Source of the DNA: a virus
Strand: one strand, 5' to 3'
DNA: 33,422 bases
Virus record (IMG/VR): IMGVR_UViG_3300044766_000018
Location: 1-33,422 of that record
Shown here piece after piece: positions 22,263 to 29,195 of this stretch. The stretch's first letter is position 1, and each line of letters opens with the position of its first letter. A program made the position numbers and the translations under genes. The notes beneath the pieces were generated by a model that saw only the letters and a program-made list of their open reading frames with translations, did not search any database and had not been told where the DNA came from.

Positions 22263-22757
22263 ACTAGTACCTCCTGTGGGCTTCGGCTCCGCGAGGAGCT
22301 CAGACATATTGATCGGCAGGATGTCCTTCAGGAACGGCCTGTTAGTAATCCCACCACCGAACAGAACATCCTGGAACATCTGCTCAGACTTGGGGTGCTT
22401 CCACTCATCCACGAACTCAGGCGAGAAGTACCTGTACGCCTTGTCCTTGATCTTCTGAGCAGCAGCTTTTGTCCACTCGACAGCGAGCCAAAGACCGTCG
22501 CTACGAGCTTCTGCCTTACGAACCCAACCAGCAGCTTCTCCGGACTTGTCTTTGTGATCGTAATCGATGTCGAGATCCTGACCACGAACGTTAGCATTGA
22601 CGTTCGCCGCGAATCGCTGAACACGATCCGTCGTGATATCAATCGTTCCGTGAATCGGATGCTGGTACGTGCCAAGAGGCATTGCTTGGATCCAAGTAGT
22701 ACCTTCGTTGGACATTGTAATCCCGAACAGGTCTACCCAATAACCAGCGGTCTTCAT
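21672..22757 (-). CDS. Capsid maturation protease (Mu I-like) with C-terminal scaffold domain
   Basis: 361 aa from ATG 22757 (GGAGG five bases upstream); the frame is open to 22808 but without a comparable site. N-terminal half matches Mu I-like proteases: GTYQHPIHGTIDITTDRVQRFA, DLDIDYDHKD, GLWLAVEWTKAAAQKIKDKAYRYFSPEF and GGGITNRPFLKDILPINM. The C-terminal half (from about residue 166) is helical and Glu/Leu-rich, a scaffold. The protein trims procapsid parts. A separate scaffold start lies inside the gene. A 19-bp element lies 15 nt upstream of the ATG. Confidence 0.85.
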   Translation of the reverse strand: MKTAGYWVDLFGITMSNEGTTWIQAMPLGTYQHPIHGTIDITTDRVQRFAANVNANVRGQDLDIDYDHKDKSGEAAGWVRKAEARSDGLWLAVEWTKAAAQKIKDKAYRYFSPEFVDEWKHPKSEQMFQDVLFGGGITNRPFLKDILPINMSELLAEPKPTGGTSMDPKLLRELLGLREDATDADVTAAIKKLRETPAPPTPPTDEALKQLAESNPVIKQLMETQALQAKQLAETQTALRLSEITTGIASLSTGKDWAFPAVMLNELPAAMVQMPKTLSDKLIEILGKVAETGLVQLKEKGRTRPGKGESDSDAVKTFTDKIAKAMTDLKMDYADAVSHISLTEPDSFEAYRQASFAGREN

Positions 22758-22772
22758 CTCAGCCTCCTTCTT

Positions 22773-22791
22773 CCTATATGGTAACTTATAC
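22773..22791 (-). promoter_or_regulatory. 19-bp element upstream of the protease gene (copy 1)
   Basis: Minus-strand GTATAAGTTACCATATAGG, 15 nt before the protease ATG. It is identical over 19 bp to the copy at 28796-28814, and spacing to the start codon is near equal. It contains TACCAT, which fits the TANNNT form of an actinobacterial -10. I cannot see a matching -35, so promoter versus other leader element is undecided. Confidence 0.6.
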
Positions 22792-22811
22792 CATGTGTTG
22801 AACGACACCTA

Positions 22812-25205
22812 CTACGATATAATGGTAATACTTCCATCAGACGTGATATACTTAAGAGGAGCTCTAGTACCTGTCACATATTTAGTATTGACAGCACTAG
22901 TAAGAGAAGGAGATGTAGACGAAGCAGTTACTACTTTAACTGCTACTGTCGCGGAAAGGCTGTATTGCTGCCAACTAAGAGTGAACACTGTTGCAATTGT
23001 ATCGCTCTTAGATACATGGAAGGCAATATCAGAAGCGGAAGCCAGATCGCCCACGGAACGTGATAGTGCTGAAACGAAGTCGATTCCTGTAGCAGAATCG
23101 CTAACAAAAATTGTAAGGAACAAGCTACTACTGTCGACAGCTGTTCCAGTATCAGAGCTTGAAACATTAGCAAAGATAGAAGCAGCTTCAATAGCAGTTG
23201 CAATATCGCTAACGACGCGACTGATAACCGAGGCAAAGTCGTTACCAATACCAAAGTCACCATCGTTAACTGAAGCAGAGACATTACTACTCTCCAATCC
23301 AGTAGCAGTATCTCCAGTGAATTGATTAACACTACTGGAAGTAACTACTTCAATTCCTACAGCAACATCTCCGACTGTTATATCTTTCCCCGCAATAGCA
23401 TCAATGCCAGTTGCAGTATCAGATACGTTGGAAACAATAGTAATGCTGGACGACTCAGGAGCAATAACCATGAAGTCAGACGCCGAGAGAGACGCCGAGG
23501 ACGTGGCATTCTCAGAGACCACAGCTGTGTCACTAACATTGATTGACACAGTCAAAGAAGCAACATCTGTAGATGTAGCAGAGTCGCTGTCGCTCTTCGA
23601 TGTTGTACTGCCAGTATCTAGACTTATGAAAGCATCTATAGCTGTTCCTGTATCGCTCAGGAACATAGTTCTGTTACCGTTAGTTGCAACGTCAGTAGCA
23701 GTTGCAGTATCAATATCTGCGATAGCTCGAACAGTTATGGCTTCAGTTGCAGTTGCTGAATCCGCGCTAGATGCTATAACCGTAACAGAGCTAACAGCAT
23801 CTGTTCCAGTAGCAGTATCTGTCGTAGTGAAAGTCTTAACAGTAATAGTATCTGAAGCAGAGGCACTATCCGTATCGCTTAGTGAAACAGCTAGGACAGT
23901 TACTGCATCAGTAGCAGTTCCAGTATCAACTGCAGACACTGGTACACCAACACTAATGGCTGTGTCTGTAGCAGTACCAGTGTCTGTAGCACTTAGCGTT
24001 GCAGCAATGGATGTAGTTTCTGTTCCTGTACCAGTTTCAGTAGTAGAACTCGTACGAACAGAAGTAGTTACTGCGTCAGTAGCTGTTCCTGTATCTGAAT
24101 CAGACTTAGGAATAACAAGTAGTGTAACAATATCTGTTGTAGTTCCAGTATCAGTAGAGCTTAACGTATTGACAGAGGTACTTACTACGTCAGTTGTAGT
24201 ACCTGTATCTGTACTCGAAAGTGTATTAGTTGAGATCGTTACAGCATCTGTTGCTATGCCAGTATCTGAATCACTCTTCGGAATAACTAGGAGAAGAACA
24301 GCATCTGTAGCAGTAGCCGTATCGGATGCAGAAAGAGTTACTACAGAGTTAGTAACAGCGTCTGTGGCTACTCCTGTATCAGTAGAAGAAGTAGTTACAG
24401 ATAGAGTAGTAGATGCGTCTGTTCCAGTTCCAGTATCTGTTGAAGAGGTAGTGACAGACAAAACAGTAGAAGCATCTGTACCTGCAGCTGTATCTGACGC
24501 AGATAGATTGCTAGAGTTGCTAGTAGGCTGGATATCGACACCGATATCTACCCACCAGTCAGATGTTGTAACTGTACGAGAAAATGCAACTGTAGCTGCA
24601 CCAACAGCATATGCCATAGCAGCGTTACCTGCACCGCTGCCGAGATCCTGATTTTTAATCCAGGCTGCAGTTTTGTTTGATGCACCAAGATCGGATCCTG
24701 CAGCAACAAGATCAACAGTCATATCGTTTGCAACTGACGTTACTGTAACCGCTGCAGTAGCTGATGCGCCAACTGCAGAAGTAGTATGCGCAGAAACTAT
24801 TGGATTAGTTTGATGTGTACCAGTAAACGATATCGAGCCGCCTTCAAGGCTCGTCATTGATGTGTTTCCAGTAATAGCAACCGAAACAGTATTAGCACCA
24901 GAAGCTGGATTAATTAAGTAGAACAGTTCAGCAAAGCCAGTGGTCTGGTCATTGCTATGACGTTTAAGAACAGACGTCATAGAAACACCATTGTATGTTA
25001 CAGATAGACTAATACTAGCATCTGTAGTAGCTGCTCCGACAGCTACACCAACAATGAGCAAACGATTCGTTCCAGTACAAGTATGAGACCATGTAGCTGG
25101 AGTAGTGGTAGTAGACTGTCCATAACCTGCAGATGAAGGACCGACTGCATCAAATACAACCGTAGGTGTAGATACAGAGGGCGCTAAGAGGGTAAGAAGT
25201 GTCAA
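22812..25205 (-). CDS. Repeat-rich virion protein with N-terminal beta-sandwich and about 26 copies of a 19-residue unit
   Basis: 797 aa, TTG start six bases after GGAGGG. Residues 1-230 form a beta-rich domain: PATWSHTCTGTNRLLIVGVAVG, SVTYNGVSMTSVLKR, FYLINPASGANTVSVAITG. This type recurs in phage and bacterial surface proteins. Residues about 232-735 are degenerate 19-residue repeats of the form S-x-T-D-T-G-T-A-T-D-A-V-T..V..L, best preserved in the N-terminal half. The last 60 residues are unrelated. Thr/Ser/Asp-rich, Lys-poor and acidic, it looks like an extended fibre or capsid/tail decoration. No enzymatic motif seen. Confidence 0.7.
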   Translation of the reverse strand: MTLLTLLAPSVSTPTVVFDAVGPSSAGYGQSTTTTPATWSHTCTGTNRLLIVGVAVGAATTDASISLSVTYNGVSMTSVLKRHSNDQTTGFAELFYLINPASGANTVSVAITGNTSMTSLEGGSISFTGTHQTNPIVSAHTTSAVGASATAAVTVTSVANDMTVDLVAAGSDLGASNKTAAWIKNQDLGSGAGNAAMAYAVGAATVAFSRTVTTSDWWVDIGVDIQPTSNSSNLSASDTAAGTDASTVLSVTTSSTDTGTGTDASTTLSVTTSSTDTGVATDAVTNSVVTLSASDTATATDAVLLLVIPKSDSDTGIATDAVTISTNTLSSTDTGTTTDVVSTSVNTLSSTDTGTTTDIVTLLVIPKSDSDTGTATDAVTTSVRTSSTTETGTGTETTSIAATLSATDTGTATDTAISVGVPVSAVDTGTATDAVTVLAVSLSDTDSASASDTITVKTFTTTDTATGTDAVSSVTVIASSADSATATEAITVRAIADIDTATATDVATNGNRTMFLSDTGTAIDAFISLDTGSTTSKSDSDSATSTDVASLTVSINVSDTAVVSENATSSASLSASDFMVIAPESSSITIVSNVSDTATGIDAIAGKDITVGDVAVGIEVVTSSSVNQFTGDTATGLESSNVSASVNDGDFGIGNDFASVISRVVSDIATAIEAASIFANVSSSDTGTAVDSSSLFLTIFVSDSATGIDFVSALSRSVGDLASASDIAFHVSKSDTIATVFTLSWQQYSLSATVAVKVVTASSTSPSLTSAVNTKYVTGTRAPLKYITSDGSITIIS
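22990..24512 (-). repeat. Coding tandem repeats, 57-bp unit
   Basis: Region coding about 26 diverged 19-residue units of the repeat protein. Units such as LSSTDTGTTTDVVSTSVNT occur almost identically side by side near 24170-24230; copies further downstream are more diverged. DNA is comparatively AT-rich (22 G/C of 60 in 24121-24180). Repeat number could vary by slippage or recombination. Boundaries approximate. Confidence 0.75.
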
Positions 25206-25220
25206 CGACTACCCTCCTTA

Positions 25221-27005
25221 TTAGCCTGCGGCAACACGCTTCAGGCCGATGTACGGGACCTGCACAACTGCGGTCGCGCCAGCAGGGAACAGGCTGGGCA
25301 TCGCCGAGGTGACACCCTGCCCGGTGAGCTGCCAGCCAGCTGCCTGCCCTGCCGAGAGATCTCCCGTCGTTGAAATCATGGGCATGTGCGGCTCGGGCCC
25401 GATCAGCCGGCGGAAGTTAGCCGCTGTTGTCCCAATAGACATGACCTTGAAGGTCAGCCAGAACAGACCCTGGTCGGGCTCCCAGACCGAGGACACGGTG
25501 AGAGTGGCGCTCGCCGTGGTGCCGCAGTTCAGGCCAGAACCACCCCATACCCCAACCTGCCGCTGAGGATATCCAGACCAGTCGACGTCGTTGTATACCG
25601 CCAGCTGCACAATGGTCGAGGCAGTAAGGACCGCCGTGCCCAGCTTGATAGCCATAGTGTCATAGCGGTCATAGGATTCGGAGATTACGAAGGGAAAGGC
25701 GAACATGTTTCCGGCAACAGCCGTGATGAACGTTGCCCCGCCATCCGTGGCCTGGCCAGTGTGCCAGCCCAGCATCACGTGCGGACGCCGGTCAGCAGCA
25801 GCAAGAATCGCGGGCGGAGCCATGCTTGCAGATCTTCCCAGCACTGTAGTCGGGACGAGCCTGCCGATAGCATCCATAATTGCATCGACCTGACGGGCAG
25901 CGCCGTACTCATTCGGGTGCAGATTGTCCGACCCGAAAAGCCCGGTAACAGGATTCAGCGCGCTTGCGCAGTCTGCAATCTGCACCATTGAATCGAACTC
26001 GGCCTGCACCTCGGTCAGAGCAGTATTCCAGGAAGCGACATCAGCATCCCGGTTCGCCTGCGTCGGCTGTGCTGTCGTCCAGGCTGTGTAGGTCGCCGTC
26101 TGCCCAGCCAGCGGGATCTGGGCGATGTTGCACACGATGACCGGCGGGGCCGCGCGGGCCTCCAGCCAGTAGCTATCGAAATCGATCTGCGGCGAGCCAG
26201 CGTCGACCGCGGTCACCGTACAGATGATCGTCTGAGTAGCCCCGGTGACCGGCGCGGTATACCGCTTCACCATGGCGATGTGCCCATTGGTCGCAGCGAC
26301 GTAGGCGCTGTTGGTGATCGGTGCGGAGGGAGTGATGTTGCTGGTCGAGAACGTGCCGGTGAGCCCGGCCGTCCCGCTGAAGGTAATCGTTCCGCCAGAG
26401 GTACCAGGCTTCCCGAGGAACCCGAGTCCGATCACCTCTCCGGCGTAGTCCGCCGGGATCGTGATCGTGATGGTCGCCGTAGTCGTCGTGGTCGCACGGC
26501 GGATCGTCCCGAGGGTAGAGGCATCCACCGCAGCCACCGATGTGAAGCCTGCCCCATAGGCAATCGAGGCATCGGTGTGCGGGCGAACCACCCCAGCCCG
26601 GGCCCGGGAGATGACCGCCCGCATGGCCTCCTTGTAAGCCGTCCGGGTCTGCGTAGTGTTGCTCATGTGACCGAGATCATTCAGGCCCCAGAGCAGTAGG
26701 GTCGCTCCTCCGAAAGCTGAGTATGGTCCAGTACGCAGCGGATTGATCTGCATCTGATGAAAGGCCGTGGTCCAGCCGCCGCCATGCATCAGCGCATTGC
26801 CGGCGGTCCCGGACCAGGTGACTTTCGAGCCATTTACCGCGCTGTTGGTCCAGTTAGACAGCGGGATCTGCAGACGGTTGCGCACCAATGCGTCTGTGCG
26901 CCCCGTCTGATCAAATGTTCCGGCGGTCACATTCAGATAGGAGTGCCCGAAGGCCCGCCACGGGTTCGGGAGCGGCTGTAAGTCCACCGGGTTATAAAGA
27001 GGCAT
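25221..27005 (-). CDS. SGNH/GDSL-type hydrolase, virion-associated (predicted glycan or capsule esterase)
   Basis: 594 aa; ATG overlaps previous stop (TAATG). The catalytic blocks of SGNH esterases are visible: AFGHSYL near residue 20 (Ser nucleophile), an N in the LLLWGLNDLGH region (Gly-x-Asn-Asp), and DNLHPNEYGA around 370 (Asp-x-x-His). A beta-sandwich module (about 170-280: TITIPADYAGEVIGLGFLG...TGTFSTSN) interrupts the hydrolase. C-terminal 200 residues are beta-rich, likely carbohydrate-binding. Probably deacetylates or cleaves esters on host surface polymers. Base composition is clearly GC-rich compared with neighbours (45 of 60 in 26101-26160), suggesting recent acquisition. Confidence 0.8.
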   Translation of the reverse strand: MPLYNPVDLQPLPNPWRAFGHSYLNVTAGTFDQTGRTDALVRNRLQIPLSNWTNSAVNGSKVTWSGTAGNALMHGGGWTTAFHQMQINPLRTGPYSAFGGATLLLWGLNDLGHMSNTTQTRTAYKEAMRAVISRARAGVVRPHTDASIAYGAGFTSVAAVDASTLGTIRRATTTTTATITITIPADYAGEVIGLGFLGKPGTSGGTITFSGTAGLTGTFSTSNITPSAPITNSAYVAATNGHIAMVKRYTAPVTGATQTIICTVTAVDAGSPQIDFDSYWLEARAAPPVIVCNIAQIPLAGQTATYTAWTTAQPTQANRDADVASWNTALTEVQAEFDSMVQIADCASALNPVTGLFGSDNLHPNEYGAARQVDAIMDAIGRLVPTTVLGRSASMAPPAILAAADRRPHVMLGWHTGQATDGGATFITAVAGNMFAFPFVISESYDRYDTMAIKLGTAVLTASTIVQLAVYNDVDWSGYPQRQVGVWGGSGLNCGTTASATLTVSSVWEPDQGLFWLTFKVMSIGTTAANFRRLIGPEPHMPMISTTGDLSAGQAAGWQLTGQGVTSAMPSLFPAGATAVVQVPYIGLKRVAAG

Positions 27006-27847
27006 TAGATCACCAGCTCTGTCACCCGGGCGAAGCCGTTCGCGGCTAACCAGATACCCCTGATCATCCCGACATACCCGAAAGGCACCTCAAGATACCC
27101 AGCTGCCGCCATCAGCACGGTGAACGCCGTGGCCGAGGCTGCGTTCGTCCCTAAGCTGACCTTCAGCGTGGAGGTGCTGTCGTTGAAAATCGTGACACCC
27201 TTCCGCAACGGGTTGGCCGCCAGCAGAAGCGTGTCCGTCGTTGCCGCCGTCACCGACGTCGGGCCGCCGCTGGTCACCGAGGATGGGCCCTGAATGAAAG
27301 CGGTCACCGAAGGTGAGAACGGCATCCCACCCGGCTGAATCACAATCGTCAGGCCGTTGGTCGCTGGCGCAGTCGTGCACCGGACACGTACCCAGTTCAC
27401 GCCCTCAAGGGCCGCATCAAACATCAGCTCAGCGTTTGCTGCCCCTACCCCAAGAGTGAAGGTGCTGGCGGAAATGCTCGTGTCCGAGCGCGTCACGCCC
27501 AGCGGCGCCCAGCTGGTCGAGTCGTCCGATTGCTCGAACACCAGCACCGGTGCGCCCGCCCAGGCACTCGCCGCCGCCGTATTCTTGACAATAAAGGTGG
27601 CGTTGCCAGCTTTCGAGACATCCAGCGCCGCGGTGTTCGCCGGGGTCGCTACAACGATCGCAGTCGATGAACCAGTAATCGTCTGGCCAACCGCGGACAC
27701 AGGCAACGGGGTGCCAGCATTCACGTCGGTAGCAACACCATCAACGCCCCACGTCGCTTTAACACGCTGGTACTTAACGCCGGAGAGATCATCGGATGCG
27801 ATGACATCTCCACCCGCCATCGCATTGAGCGTTGTATTATCAGCCAT
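27005..27847 (-). CDS. Virion-accessory protein, conserved N-terminus, GC-rich body
   Basis: 280 aa. N-terminus MADNTTLNAMAGGDVIASDDLSGVKYQRVKAT is a recurring opening of phage structural proteins. Middle and C-terminus are beta-rich: AASAWAGAPVLVFEQSDDSTSW, LRKGVTIFNDSTSTLKVSLG, YLEVPFGYVGMIRGIWLAANGFARVTEL. No catalytic motif. Directly upstream of and overlapping the SGNH gene, it may anchor that enzyme to the particle. Composition is moderate at the N-terminal end and turns GC-rich from about 27700 downwards. Role inferred from context. Confidence 0.65.
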   Translation of the reverse strand: MADNTTLNAMAGGDVIASDDLSGVKYQRVKATWGVDGVATDVNAGTPLPVSAVGQTITGSSTAIVVATPANTAALDVSKAGNATFIVKNTAAASAWAGAPVLVFEQSDDSTSWAPLGVTRSDTSISASTFTLGVGAANAELMFDAALEGVNWVRVRCTTAPATNGLTIVIQPGGMPFSPSVTAFIQGPSSVTSGGPTSVTAATTDTLLLAANPLRKGVTIFNDSTSTLKVSLGTNAASATAFTVLMAAAGYLEVPFGYVGMIRGIWLAANGFARVTELVI

Positions 27848-27856
27848 GGTATGTCC

Positions 27857-28444
27857 TTAGCTGATTGTGATAGTAACCGTGAGAGCCCAGCTAGAACCAG
27901 AAGCCTTCGTACCAAGAGCTGCCGAAGTCTTGTGGTTGAGAAGAGTAGCATTGACAGTAGCAGAAGATGAAACAGTGGGTGTTCCGATGTCGAGGCCCCA
28001 CTCGTTCCATGCGTAGTTCCCATCAGCAGATGCAAACGTCGACTTCGCAGTCAGAACGTTAGTCGCAACGCTCGGGAACGTAGCATCCATAATATTGAAC
28101 CAACGGTTCGCAGAGCCAGCAGCTGCGCCAAGATCGGTGTCGCCAATTGCGGCAGAACCAGCACCGTTACCAGTACCAAGACGAGTTGCTGTGTTCGTAG
28201 CAGCCTGGCCACCGGTAGCGTTCAGAAGAGCCATCAGACGAGTCAGGCCAGCAGTCGTTAGAAGGTTGTCTTCACGCTCAATAGTACCATCTTCAGGTAC
28301 TATCCGGTGCGCAATGAAAGCTGAGTGCTGAGGCCTACGGAGACCCGTACGTCGACACACCCAGAGAGTCTGATCGGTAGAGAACTTATCTACCTTGGCA
28401 TGAGCCTTCCACGTGGCACGCTCTCGAGCAATTACAGCTGTCAT
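27857..28444 (-). CDS. Structural-like protein of the accessory cassette, 195 aa
   Basis: ATG overlaps the previous stop (ATGA). Begins MTAVIARERATWKAHAKVDKF, followed by REDNLLTTAGLTRLMALLNATGG and WNEWGLDIGTPT and a strand-rich Thr/Ser C-terminus. The NLLTTAG...NEWGL arrangement is common in phage tail-fibre or baseplate accessory proteins. Function uncertain; probably part of the particle. Ordinary base composition, unlike its downstream neighbours. Confidence 0.6.
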   Translation of the reverse strand: MTAVIARERATWKAHAKVDKFSTDQTLWVCRRTGLRRPQHSAFIAHRIVPEDGTIEREDNLLTTAGLTRLMALLNATGGQAATNTATRLGTGNGAGSAAIGDTDLGAAAGSANRWFNIMDATFPSVATNVLTAKSTFASADGNYAWNEWGLDIGTPTVSSSATVNATLLNHKTSAALGTKASGSSWALTVTITIS

Positions 28445-28779
28445 CGTTGAACCCTTACCTCTCCCGAGAGAATGACGTATCGTTTCGTACTATTCACATA
28501 TACGAGTCGGAAGTCAGCCTTAGACCAAGTGACTGTCGACTGCGCTTGTGTAATAGAGAACGTTACCTGATTGGTAGATCCAACAACTACGCCAGTAATA
28601 ACTAGCCCAGCTGTAGTAGGTTGATCGATCTCTAGTGTAACAGTAGTGCTAGCCAAGTTGGAAGGAATAGTGTTAGCAGCATCGTCCCAAAAGTAAACGC
28701 TGAAGTCCTGTTGAGAGTTGTACTTCAAATTCATAATACCACTCTGAAGTACCTGACCTAGTACTAGGGCTGCTGTCAT
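28441..28779 (-). CDS. LtfC/p132/Gp6-like beta-sandwich protein
   Basis: 112 aa, SD GAGGGGAGGG close to ATG. Beta-rich: QDFSVYFWDDAANTIPSNLASTTVTLEID, GLVITGVVVGSTNQVTFSI, DFRLVYVNSTKRYVILSGEVRV. This resembles the small LtfC/p132/Gp6 beta-sandwich domain of actinobacteriophages (adsorption or fibre-attachment proteins). It is the first gene of the accessory cassette and starts 16 nt after the 19-bp element. Confidence 0.6.
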   Translation of the reverse strand: MTAALVLGQVLQSGIMNLKYNSQQDFSVYFWDDAANTIPSNLASTTVTLEIDQPTTAGLVITGVVVGSTNQVTFSITQAQSTVTWSKADFRLVYVNSTKRYVILSGEVRVQR

Positions 28780-28795
28780 CGTCCCTCCCCTCTTA

Positions 28796-28814
28796 CCTAT
28801 ATGGTAACTTATAC
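28796..28814 (-). promoter_or_regulatory. 19-bp element upstream of the accessory cassette (copy 2)
   Basis: Minus-strand GTATAAGTTACCATATAGG, 16 nt before the ATG at 28779 in a 68-bp gap. It is identical to copy 1 at 22773-22791 while flanking bases differ. As with copy 1, TACCAT could be a -10. The two copies mark both ends of the cassette. Confidence 0.6.
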
Positions 28815-28847
28815 ACTAGCGTGACTGCCACCCATGTTGATATCTTG

Positions 28848-29195
28848 TTAACGAAACCAAGAGCGACGTTGTTTCGCTACGTGATCTTCAAGATGGTGGT
28901 CTAGTCTTCGATGCAAGTCCACTTGCGATTCTTTCACTGTACGCATACTGTCTTGAACATCTTTCATATCCAATTTGACATTATGCATCTCAGATAAAAC
29001 TTCTGACAACATCCTCTTAACACTATCCGCAAAACCATTAGCTATAGGAGCTGTCTGCTTTATAATCTCGTCCTGTTTCTTAGTCGACTCTTCCCGACCT
29101 GACTTAGCAGTACGCCGCACAACTTCAACCCATACGCCTAGAAGACCAGTAGTTACTGCAGATACAACTCCCCAAGCTTCTGGAGACAAGTCCAT
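28848..29195 (-). CDS. Membrane-anchored coiled-coil protein
   Basis: 115 aa; ATG overlaps the portal stop (TAATG). One N-terminal hydrophobic segment (AWGVVSAVTTGLLGVWVEVV, about 6-26), followed by a basic stretch (RRTAKSGREESTKK) and a long coiled coil (MLSEVLSEMHNVKLDMKDVQDSMRTVKES...). It is reminiscent of small phage membrane proteins such as DUF2746 or a second holin/antiholin, but located far from the lysis cassette, between portal and accessory genes. Function unknown. Confidence 0.6.
   Translation of the reverse strand: MDLSPEAWGVVSAVTTGLLGVWVEVVRRTAKSGREESTKKQDEIIKQTAPIANGFADSVKRMLSEVLSEMHNVKLDMKDVQDSMRTVKESQVDLHRRLDHHLEDHVAKQRRSWFR

Noticed and set aside
21276-22784. 502-codon open frame on the plus strand
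   Set aside because: It is antisense to the decoration and protease/scaffold genes, which have ribosome-binding sites, family motifs and overlaps in operon order. The frame is Ser/Leu/Arg-rich with no domain and arises from codon bias of the real strand.
22990-24512. Tandem repeats considered as a CRISPR array
   Set aside because: The 57-bp units are in one reading frame, diverge gradually and have no alternation of constant repeat and unique spacer.
23404-24651. 415-codon plus-strand open frame with regular VAVS-type repeats
   Set aside because: It mirrors the 57-bp repeats of the minus-strand repeat protein. The regularity is inherited from the real frame, and it has no convincing start signal.
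25386-25991. Plus-strand frames of 200 and 139 codons within 25386-26699
   Set aside because: GC-rich DNA gives long chance frames opposite the SGNH gene; composition is Arg/Pro/Gly/His-rich and lacks motifs.
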